NCBI GenBank assembly: GCA_948496895.1
Contig: CAOOJO010000217.1
Span: forward strand, 1-5,438
DNA from: an uncultured Acetatifactor sp.
GTDB taxonomy: Bacteria > Bacillota > Clostridia > Lachnospirales > Lachnospiraceae
Reading direction: 5' to 3'
Length of the DNA: 5,438 nucleotides
Below the pieces are notes generated by a model. That model searched no databases. It worked only from the letters and a program-made list of their open reading frames with translations, and was not told where the DNA came from. A program made the translations under genes and the position numbers. Numbering within the stretch: the first letter of the stretch is position 1; every line of letters begins with the position of its first letter. Shown in pieces: positions 1 to 4,842 of this stretch.

Positions 1-2
1 GC

Positions 3-1196
3 CGCATCATCAAGGAGAAGACGGCAGGGCTGGAGGCCGAGATCACCGTGGACACCTCCAGCATGGACATGAGCGCCATGGGCGGAAGCGGCATCGTGGT
101 GCAGGTGCGGGGGCGCGACCTGGATACCCTGCGGCGCATCGCCGAGGAGGTGGCCGCCATCGTGGAGAGCGTGGAGGGCACGGCCGAGGTCAACGACGGG
201 CTGGAGGACGCGGACGAGGAGCTGCGCATCACCGTCAACCGGGGAGAGGCGGTGCACTATGGCCTTACCGTGGCACAGGTGTACCAGCAGCTCTATGTCA
301 GGCTGGCGGAGGCCAGCAGCGCCACCACTCTGGTGGCCGACGAGAAGGACTACAGCGTGTACGTCATGAGCGGCAGCGACATCGAGCTGACCAGGGAGCT
401 GGTGAAGAAGCTGGAGATCGACGGCACAGGCGAGGAGGGGGAGAGCGTGAAGGTGCCTCTGTCCGACATCGCTTCCTTTGAGATGACGGAGGCCCTCTCC
501 TCCATCAGCCGGGCGGACCAGACCAGGTACATCTCCGTCTCCGCGGCCATCGCCGAGGGCTACAACGTGGGCCTGGTGGCCGGGGACGTGGAGGAGAAGC
601 TGGCGGACTATGAGATGCCCGCGGGCTATCAGCTGGTGTTCTCCGGGGAGAACGAGACCATCCAGGACGCCATGGAGCAGATGGTGCTGATGCTGGTATT
701 GGCTATCGTGTTCATGTATCTGATCATGGTGGCCCAGTTCCAGTCGCTGCTGTCGCCCTTCATCATCCTGTTCACCATCCCTCTGGCCTTTACGGGGGGC
801 TTCCTGGGGCTGTATGTCAGCGGCAGCGAGGTCAGCGTCATCGCCATGATCGGCTTCGTCATGCTGGCCGGGGTCATCGTGAACAACGGCATCGTCATCA
901 TCGACTATATGAACCAGCTGCGGGAGGGCGGGATGGAGAAGCGGGAGGCGATTCTCACCGCGGGCCGCACCAGGCTGCGCCCGGTGCTGATGACCGCCCT
1001 GACCACCATATTGGCCCTGTCCACCATGGTATTCAGCAAGGACATGGGCTCCGAGATGGCCAGGCCCATGGCCGTGGTCACCATCGGCGGGCTGACCTAC
1101 GGCACTTTGCTGACGCTGGTGGTCATCCCCTGTATCTATGACGTGTTCATCCGGGACAGGAGACGGAGGAACGGTGAATTGACGGAGAAGGATTAA
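3..1196 (+). CDS. RND-family efflux permease, C-terminal part (5' end outside the window)
   Basis: This is the C-terminal ~397 codons of a proton-driven resistance-nodulation-division exporter of the AcrB/SwrC type, an inner-membrane pump for drugs, surfactants or other amphiphiles. The frame is open to the left edge, so the GTG at 48 is internal. About 225 residues of extracytoplasmic porter/docking domain come first, including GIVVQVRGRDLDTL and VPLSDIASFE. Five hydrophobic segments follow, at about 681-740, 757-815, 826-905, 985-1030 and 1060-1145, matching TM8-12 of the family. Family hallmarks are VNNGIVIIDYMNQLREGG after the third segment, RLRPVLMTALTTILAL, and GGLTYGTLLTLVVIPCIYDV at the end. 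The tail is short and charged (RDRRRRNGELTEKD). Full-length members have about 1000-1200 residues. The proton-relay residues of TM4 lie outside the window. The TetR-type gene downstream in the same direction is a plausible regulator. The family is clear; the substrate is unknown. Confidence 0.95.
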   Translation, partial: RIIKEKTAGLEAEITVDTSSMDMSAMGGSGIVVQVRGRDLDTLRRIAEEVAAIVESVEGTAEVNDGLEDADEELRITVNRGEAVHYGLTVAQVYQQLYVRLAEASSATTLVADEKDYSVYVMSGSDIELTRELVKKLEIDGTGEEGESVKVPLSDIASFEMTEALSSISRADQTRYISVSAAIAEGYNVGLVAGDVEEKLADYEMPAGYQLVFSGENETIQDAMEQMVLMLVLAIVFMYLIMVAQFQSLLSPFIILFTIPLAFTGGFLGLYVSGSEVSVIAMIGFVMLAGVIVNNGIVIIDYMNQLREGGMEKREAILTAGRTRLRPVLMTALTTILALSTMVFSKDMGSEMARPMAVVTIGGLTYGTLLTLVVIPCIYDVFIRDRRRRNGELTEKD

Positions 1197-1217
1197 CGGT
1201 TCTGCGTGAAAAGAAGT

Positions 1218-1263
1218 CGGGCGGCGGCCAGGGGACACAGGAAGTGCACCGGGCTGCCGCCTG
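1218..1263 (+). other. GC-rich hairpin between the RND and TetR genes
   Basis: GGCGGCGGCC (1220-1229) pairs with GGCTGCCGCC (1252-1261) through ten pairs including one G-U, and the next two positions outward can also pair. The loop is about 22 nt. Only CTTT follows, with no U-tract, so at best it is a weak or partial terminator that might lower read-through from the exporter gene into the regulator gene. It could also be a chance match in GC-rich DNA. Confidence 0.3.
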
Positions 1264-1315
1264 CTTTGCCGGTATGGCCGGGAAAAGAAGCCCAAATAGA
1301 AGGTATGACCGGGGG

Positions 1316-1322
1316 AAAGGAG
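1316..1322 (+). promoter_or_regulatory. Ribosome binding site of the TetR gene
   Basis: AAAGGAG, 11 nt before ATG 1334. It is the only good Shine-Dalgarno match near the candidate starts and decides against the longer ORF from 1244. Confidence 0.7.
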
Positions 1323-1333
1323 AGAGCGGAAGC

Positions 1334-1975
1334 ATGGGAAGGATTACGGGACTGGAGGAAATCGGGCATGTGCCGCCGAAGGTGCGGCAGATGTATGAGG
1401 CGGTGATACAGCTGCTGGAGGAGGGGATGGACATGGAAGACATCCGCGTCTCCACCATCACGGAGCGGGCCGGGATCGGCAAGGGGACGGCCTATGAATA
1501 CTTCGACACGAAGGATGAAATCGTGGCCTGCGCCGTGGTGAGCCAGATTCGGTGGATGTTCGGCTGGCTGGAGGAGCAGCTGGAGGCAAAGGCGGACTTT
1601 GGAGAACAGCTGGATTTCCTGCTGGACATGGTGGAGAAAAAGGGGCACTGCAGCCACGGCTTCCTGCGGTTCGTCCATGCCATGACCAGCAACTCCGAGT
1701 TCAACCGGATGATTCGGGAGAAGATGAACGCGGAGGAGTTCGCGCCGTACCGTCCGGTGAACGTGTTCGGTCGGATCCTGCGGCAGGGGGTGGAGCGGGG
1801 GGCGATCCGCAGGGACCTGCCCATCGAATACATGATACACTGCGTCTTTTCCCACCTGCTGTCCTATATGATGGAAATCGCCACAAAGGACTGCTTCCGA
1901 ATGGACGCCCAGTCTCTGCGGCCCTTTGTGTACCAGGGAATCATGGGGGAGCTTTGTGTGGGGATAGGCACCTAA
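1334..1975 (+). CDS. TetR/AcrR-family transcriptional regulator
   Basis: A 213-residue one-component DNA-binding repressor, the usual TetR length of about 190-220. The N-terminal domain (about residues 17-64) has the TetR helix-turn-helix: VSTITERAGIGKGTAYEYF at 39-57, with the GIGKGTAYEYF recognition-helix signature, followed by TKDEIV. The rest is a helical ligand/dimerisation domain with no conserved sequence I can name. I chose ATG 1334 because AAAGGAG (1316-1322) lies 11 nt upstream and because homologous sequence begins shortly before the first helix. In-frame ATGs at 1244 and 1274 would add a basic, low-complexity extension and lack a good ribosome binding site. The gene lies 137 bp after the RND stop on the same strand, the common arrangement of a local regulator of an efflux pump. 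The target and ligand are not visible. No operator palindrome was found in the short upstream gap. Confidence 0.92.
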   Translation: MGRITGLEEIGHVPPKVRQMYEAVIQLLEEGMDMEDIRVSTITERAGIGKGTAYEYFDTKDEIVACAVVSQIRWMFGWLEEQLEAKADFGEQLDFLLDMVEKKGHCSHGFLRFVHAMTSNSEFNRMIREKMNAEEFAPYRPVNVFGRILRQGVERGAIRRDLPIEYMIHCVFSHLLSYMMEIATKDCFRMDAQSLRPFVYQGIMGELCVGIGT

Positions 1976-2003
1976 AAATGGAAGTTTACGAATGCTTCCC
2001 GCC

Positions 2004-2060
2004 TTTTTTAGATTTAAATTAGAAAGTAGACACAGTTTGAACACATTTCCCCTGTAATAT
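2004..2060 (+). promoter_or_regulatory. Candidate promoter with direct-repeat operator, copy 1
   Basis: An AT-rich block at 2004-2024, identical in both copies, sits where an UP element would be. Next come AGACACA (2028-2034) and GAACACA (2039-2045), half sites separated by 4 nt and so 11 bp apart. TGTAAT (2053-2058) or TAATAT (2055-2060) could serve as the -10. TAGACA (2027-2032) resembles a -35 hexamer but is 20 nt from TGTAAT, longer than usual. This would suit a promoter that needs an activator bound at the direct repeat. The arrangement is seen; the function is inferred. Confidence 0.4.
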
Positions 2061-2065
2061 GTATA

Positions 2066-2145
2066 TCAGATAGTTGATGAACTCACTATCTCCCCCCTCA
2101 TAAGAAATAGTAAAAGAGTCTCGGTGGAAGCCGGGGCTCTTTTAC
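2066..2145 (+). ncRNA. Candidate structured small RNA, copy 1
   Basis: A predicted RNA of about 80 nt. Hairpin 1 (2068-2091) pairs AGATAGT with ACTATCT and can extend by GA/TC across a one-base bulge, leaving a TGAAC loop. A single-stranded linker (2092-2109) carries six C, then TCAT, and is complementary to G-rich Shine-Dalgarno sequences plus a start codon. Hairpin 2 (2110-2145) is a 15-bp stem with a TGGAAG loop. Two of its pairs (2119/2136 and 2121/2134) are G-U on this strand and would be A-C mismatches on the other, which points to + strand transcription. The start near 2066 is inferred from the -10-like hexamer. I do not recognise the family. The layout recalls the streptococcal csRNAs. 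Confidence 0.5.
2110..2145 (+). terminator. Terminator-like hairpin of repeat copy 1
   Basis: The stem GTAAAAGAGTCTCGG / CCGGGGCTCTTTTAC (15 bp, two or three G-U depending on fold limits) has a 6-nt loop. The GC-rich core is flanked by an A-run on the 5' side and TTTTACATT on the 3' side, so the inner stem followed by UUUU fits an intrinsic terminator. It would also stop any transcript coming from the TetR gene. Confidence 0.6.
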
Positions 2146-2220
2146 ATTGGAGCCGGAAGCTGCAGACAGAGGAATGCATGCTTAGGGCCAGGGACCGGAA
2201 GTTTAGGAATGCTTTTCAGG

Positions 2221-2277
2221 TTTTTTAGATTTAAATTAGAATATGGACACACTAAGGACACAATTCCCCTGTAATAT
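2221..2277 (+). promoter_or_regulatory. Candidate promoter with direct-repeat operator, copy 2
   Basis: Same order as in copy 1: AT-rich block (2221-2241), perfect direct repeat GGACACA (2245-2251) and GGACACA (2256-2262) with a CTAA spacer, then TGTAAT (2270-2275) or TAATAT (2272-2277). TGGACA (2244-2249) is a five-of-six match to a -35 hexamer but is again 20 nt from TGTAAT. The half sites match copy 1 at six of seven positions each, while the 4-nt spacers are largely different (GTTT against CTAA). Confidence 0.4.
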
Positions 2278-2282
2278 GTATA

Positions 2283-2362
2283 TCAGATAGTTGATGAACT
2301 CACTATCTCCCCCCTCATAAGAAATAGTAAAAGGGTCTCGGTGCAAGCCGGGGCCCTTTTAC
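2283..2362 (+). ncRNA. Candidate structured small RNA, copy 2
   Basis: Paralogue of the RNA at 2066-2145. Hairpin 1 (2285-2308) and the C-rich linker (2309-2326) are identical to copy 1. Hairpin 2 (2327-2362) carries G2334 and C2355 where copy 1 has A2117 and T2138, a compensatory change that keeps the pair. The third difference, C2344, is in the loop. Co-variation in an otherwise identical 100-bp stretch is the main argument that structure is selected. It lies 177 bp upstream of the kinase-fusion start codon and before a candidate promoter, so it is probably a separate transcript rather than a leader of that gene. Confidence 0.5.
2327..2362 (+). terminator. Terminator-like hairpin of repeat copy 2
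   Basis: The stem GTAAAAGGGTCTCGG / CCGGGGCCCTTTTAC has 15 bp, a TGCAAG loop, and a stem core followed by TTTTACATT. It is slightly more stable than copy 1 because the compensatory change replaces an A-T pair by G-C. Confidence 0.6.
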
Positions 2363-2390
2363 ATTGCATAAAAGGGGAGGCAAAAAAAGC

Positions 2391-2419
2391 TTGCATTAAT
2401 GCCCGGCATATACTAAAAT
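2391..2419 (+). promoter_or_regulatory. Candidate sigma-A promoter of the kinase-fusion operon
   Basis: TTGCAT (2391-2396), a 17-nt spacer, then TAAAAT (2414-2419), five of six to the -10 consensus. The perfect 10-bp palindrome GCATTAATGC (2393-2402) overlaps the -35 and could bind a dimeric regulator. It would give a leader of roughly 115 nt before ATG 2540. I see no known riboswitch in that leader. Confidence 0.45.
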
Positions 2420-2522
2420 AAGCTAAAGCAGATTTTCTAAGAAATCGATTCTGAAAGTCAAGAACGCAATTCATGGAGATCGGAAAATCCCTGCTGTCAA
2501 TTTCGAGACGCAAGACACGGAT

Positions 2523-2529
2523 GGAGGAG
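2523..2529 (+). promoter_or_regulatory. Ribosome binding site of the kinase-fusion gene
   Basis: GGAGGAG, 10 nt before ATG 2540. It supports that start over the in-frame ATG at residue 7 of the product. Confidence 0.7.
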
Positions 2530-2539
2530 ACGAAAAGGT

Positions 2540-4324
2540 ATGCCAGATTTTCATTTCATGAAAAAGGAACCAATCTATGAGGGCTGGTCTGATGACCGGA
2601 AATACTGCGCCACCGCGGAGCCGGAGGAAGGATGTGCCCAGGGAGCGAAATACTTCCTCCGCATCTCCCCCATGTCCCAGTATGACAGGAAGCAGGCTGA
2701 ATTCCGGATGATGGAGAAGGCGGCGGCCCTGGGCATCCCCATGTGCAGGCCCCTGGCTTTCGGGGTCTGTGAGGAGGGCGTCTATTCGGTTCAGAGCTGG
2801 ATCGAGGGGATTGGGGCGGAGGAAGCGGTGCCGACCCTGCCGGACAGCAGACAGTACGCCTACGGACTGGAGGCCGGGCGCATCCTTCGCAGGCTCCATG
2901 CCATCCCCCTGCCGGAGAAGCGGGGAGAGGGGCCTGCCCCGGAGGACTGGGAGACGCGTTTCAGCCGGAAGATGGACGCGAAGATCCAGAAATACAGGGA
3001 ATGCCCCATACATTATCCCGGGGGAGAGGCTTTCATCCGGTATATCGGGGAAAACCGCCATCTGCTGAAGGGCAGGCCCCAGACCTGTCAGCACGGGGAT
3101 TACCACATCGGGAACATGATGCTGGACGAAAGCGGACAGCTTTATGTAATCGATTTCAACCGGTTCGACATCGGGGATCCCTGGGAGGAGTTCAACCGCA
3201 TCGTATGGTGCGCCCAGGCCTCTCCGCTCTTCGCGTCCGGCATGGTGAACGGGTACTTTGAGGGCCATGTCCCGGAGGAATTCTGGCGGCTCCTGGCCCT
3301 CTACATCTCCAGCAATACCCTGTCCTCCATATACTGGGCCGTTCCCTTCGGGCAGAAGGAGATAGACACCATGCTCAGCCAGGCGGCGGAGGTGCTCCGG
3401 TGGTATGACGGCATGCGCAGCGTCGTGCCGTCCTGGTATTTCCAGGGGTATCATCTGCAATACATAGACGGGATACCGTACAAGCTGAAAAGCCCCTTCG
3501 ACTTTTCCTTCCTCCGCAAATACGGCAGGGTGTTTCAGGTATACGATGACCAGGACTCCGGCAATATCTGCTTCGGGACCGAGAGGGATGGGGAGCGCTA
3601 TTTCGTGAAGTTCGCCGGGGCTCCCACGGACAGGGGCACGGGCACGGCCAGAGAGGCTGTGGAGCGGCTGCGGCAGGCCTGGCCTGTCTATAGGGACCTG
3701 CGGCATGGGAACCTGATCGAGCTGTTGGAGGCGGAAGAGATCGGAGGCGGGTTCGCGCTGGTGTTCCGCTGGGCCCCGGGGGACTGCATGGGCAGAATGT
3801 ACCAGGCGGCCCACCGGAGGTTCATGGCGCTTCCCGCGGAGAACCGGCTGCAGGTGTTCGGAGACATCCTGGGCTTCCTGGAACATACGGCTTCCAGGGG
3901 ATACGTGGCCATCGATTTCTACGATGGCAGCATCCTGTATGACTTTGATAAGGGAAAGACCACTGTCTGTGACATAGACTTTTTCCGGAGACAGCCCTGT
4001 GTCAATGACATGGGGCGGATGTGGGGGAGCTCCAGGTTCCAGGCCCCGGAGGAATACCGGCTGGGGGCGGCGATCGACGAGGTGACCAATGTCTATACCG
4101 CGGGGGCGTTGGCTTTTGCGCTGTTTGGCGGATATGGGCGCACCCCGGAGAGCTGGGAGCTGGGGGAGGGGCTTTTCGCCGTGGCCGCGAAAGCGGTGGA
4201 GGCGGACAGGAGCCTGCGCCAGCACTCTATCCGGCAGTTCAGGGAAGAATGGGACAGTGCGCTTTTGGAAAAACAGAAAGGAGAAGACACAAATGAAGAC
4301 AAAGTGCGGATTGGATTGCAGTGA
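2540..4324 (+). CDS. Aminoglycoside phosphotransferase-like and Ser/Thr kinase-like fusion protein
   Basis: A 594-residue cytoplasmic protein with two kinase-fold domains. Domain 1 (about 10-302) is APH-like. It has EGWSDDRKY (14-22), a beta-3 strand with Arg41 where kinases usually have Lys, Glu54, the Brenner motif HGDYHIGN (185-192; catalytic Asp187, Asn192) and the metal-binding Asp205 in VIDFNRFDIGDPW. Domain 2 (about 315-590) is Ser/Thr-kinase-like. It has Lys357 in YFVKFAGA, Glu372 or Glu375, a catalytic loop AIDFYDGSIL (Asp459, with Ser464 where Asn is usual), CDIDFF (Asp480) in place of DFG, and APE at 502-504. NVYTAG (517-522) corresponds to the DVYSLG helix. From memory, each half exists as a separate protein in other Firmicutes, and the odd motifs are typical of those families. 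Substrates are unknown, and antibiotic resistance should not be assumed. The last 32 bp overlap the next gene. Confidence 0.88.
   Translation: MPDFHFMKKEPIYEGWSDDRKYCATAEPEEGCAQGAKYFLRISPMSQYDRKQAEFRMMEKAAALGIPMCRPLAFGVCEEGVYSVQSWIEGIGAEEAVPTLPDSRQYAYGLEAGRILRRLHAIPLPEKRGEGPAPEDWETRFSRKMDAKIQKYRECPIHYPGGEAFIRYIGENRHLLKGRPQTCQHGDYHIGNMMLDESGQLYVIDFNRFDIGDPWEEFNRIVWCAQASPLFASGMVNGYFEGHVPEEFWRLLALYISSNTLSSIYWAVPFGQKEIDTMLSQAAEVLRWYDGMRSVVPSWYFQGYHLQYIDGIPYKLKSPFDFSFLRKYGRVFQVYDDQDSGNICFGTERDGERYFVKFAGAPTDRGTGTAREAVERLRQAWPVYRDLRHGNLIELLEAEEIGGGFALVFRWAPGDCMGRMYQAAHRRFMALPAENRLQVFGDILGFLEHTASRGYVAIDFYDGSILYDFDKGKTTVCDIDFFRRQPCVNDMGRMWGSSRFQAPEEYRLGAAIDEVTNVYTAGALAFALFGGYGRTPESWELGEGLFAVAAKAVEADRSLRQHSIRQFREEWDSALLEKQKGEDTNEDKVRIGLQ
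4277..4283 (+). promoter_or_regulatory. Ribosome binding site of the DUF3795 gene, inside the kinase gene
   Basis: AAAGGAG, 9 nt before ATG 4293. It fixes the start of the DUF3795 protein inside the 3' end of the upstream gene and suggests translational coupling. Confidence 0.75.
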
Positions 4325-4754
4325 ATGCGGAAGCAAGGAATGCGGCGGATGCACGGAGACGGATGGGCGTCCCTTCGGGGGAAGCTGCATGCTGGCGCTG
4401 TGCTGCGATGAAAAGGGGTGCGAGAACTGCGGCAGAGCCTTTGAGGCGCCCTGCAGGCTGAAGGAGGAGCTGATTGCGGAGTTCAATGCCCTGGGGATCG
4501 AAGACATGGAGGAAATCACCGACCTTTATGCATTGAACGGGGCTTTCGTCAATCTGGCCTATACGCTTCCGGGCGGCCAGGAGATACGGTTCTGGGACGA
4601 TGGCAGGGTATACCTGGGGAACCAGGTCCACAAGAAGGGGAGCGACAGATGCTACGGGCTCACGGCGGACGAGAGCTACCTGCTGGTATGCGAGTACGGC
4701 GAGGGCGGCTCGGACGCCGAGATCGTGGTATACAGGAGGCGGAAAAAGGGCTGA
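4293..4754 (+). CDS. DUF3795-type cysteine-rich protein
   Basis: A 153-residue protein of unknown function. The N-terminal third matches the DUF3795 pattern that starts CGLDCSEC. There are eleven cysteines in the first 54 residues (5, 9, 12, 17, 20, 32, 37, 38, 43, 46, 54), arranged as CxxxCxxC, CxxC and CC, which fits binding of zinc or an Fe-S cluster. The rest (about 56-150) is a predicted alpha/beta part with LPGGQEIRFWDDGRVYLGNQ and LLVCEYGEGG, with two more cysteines (120 and 133). No signal peptide or membrane segment is visible. I chose ATG 4293 because it has a good ribosome binding site and begins just before the first motif. Upstream in-frame starts, from 4089, run inside the kinase gene. 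The 32-bp overlap with that gene implies one mRNA and perhaps a shared pathway. The metal and role are inferred. Confidence 0.85.
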   Translation: MKTKCGLDCSECGSKECGGCTETDGRPFGGSCMLALCCDEKGCENCGRAFEAPCRLKEELIAEFNALGIEDMEEITDLYALNGAFVNLAYTLPGGQEIRFWDDGRVYLGNQVHKKGSDRCYGLTADESYLLVCEYGEGGSDAEIVVYRRRKKG

Positions 4755-4781
4755 ATAAGGTTCTCGGGCCCGGAGGAAGAG

Positions 4782-4825
4782 TGGCTGCCGCGTCAGGGAG
4801 ATCTGTTTTCCTGATGCGGCAGCCA
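4782..4825 (+). terminator. Long hairpin between convergent genes
   Basis: TGGCTGCCGCGTCAGG (4782-4797) pairs with CCTGATGCGGCAGCCA (4810-4825): 16 bp with one G-U (4792/4815) and a 12-nt loop. It lies in the 88-bp gap between the DUF3795 gene and the opposing peptidase gene, the usual place for a shared terminator. Neither strand has a U-tract after the stem, so it may act with Rho, block exonucleases, or insulate the two transcripts. The G-U pair slightly favours function in the + strand RNA. Confidence 0.6.
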
Positions 4826-4842
4826 TATCCGGTCAAAGGGGG

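Larger units (their letters stand above)
1980..2149 (+). repeat. 170-bp direct repeat unit, copy 1
   Basis: Aligns without gaps to 2197-2366 at an offset of 217 bp, with 153 of 170 positions identical by my count. Conserved modules, in order: GGAAGTTTASGAATGCTT (1980-1997, one mismatch), an identical AT-rich block (2004-2024), two half sites (2028-2045), a 70-bp identical core (2047-2116) and a terminator-like hairpin (2110-2145). Fourteen of the 17 differences lie before 2047. The ends show no terminal inverted repeats, and I see no target-site duplication, so it does not look like a MITE. Similarity stops at ATTG (2146-2149). It is better read as a duplicated small gene. Confidence 0.9.
2197..2366 (+). 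repeat. 170-bp direct repeat unit, copy 2
   Basis: Second copy of the unit at 1980-2149, separated from it by a 47-bp unrelated spacer (2150-2196). The spacer holds only a short GGAATGCATGCTTAGG echo of the module that opens each unit. Differences from copy 1 are concentrated upstream of the RNA core. Within the last 103 bp there are only three: one in a loop and two that compensate each other in a stem. Confidence 0.9.

Noticed and set aside
1244..1333. N-terminal extension of the TetR protein from ATG 1244 or 1274
   Set aside because: The extension is low-complexity and basic, lacks a good ribosome binding site and lies outside the normal TetR domain. ATG 1334 has AAAGGAG.
1193..2044. 283-codon minus-strand frame opposite the TetR gene
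   Set aside because: Its composition is that of a shadow frame (many His, Pro and Leu), it has no family features, and it runs through the RNA repeat. The TetR reading on the + strand has clear motifs.
2066..2101. 11-residue minus-strand ORF MRGEIVSSSTI, identical in both repeats (also 2283-2318)
   Set aside because: It lies wholly within the 70-bp identical core, so its conservation needs no coding explanation. There is no Shine-Dalgarno before its ATG, and the G-U evidence favours + strand transcription.
1980..2366. Repeat pair as a MITE or insertion-sequence remnant
   Set aside because: The unit ends (GGAAG and ACATTG) are not inverted repeats of each other, there is no target-site duplication, and there is no transposase fragment nearby. 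Copies elsewhere in the genome could reopen this.
2371..2399. AGGGGAGG at 2373-2380 as the ribosome binding site of a small gene
   Set aside because: The only start codon at a suitable distance, TTG 2391, is followed at once by CAT and a TAA stop.
2471..4519. 682-codon open frame on the minus strand
   Set aside because: It is antisense to the kinase fusion and DUF3795 genes, is rich in Pro, His, Arg and Leu with no recognisable domain, and has no ribosome binding site. Long antisense frames are common in GC-rich genes.
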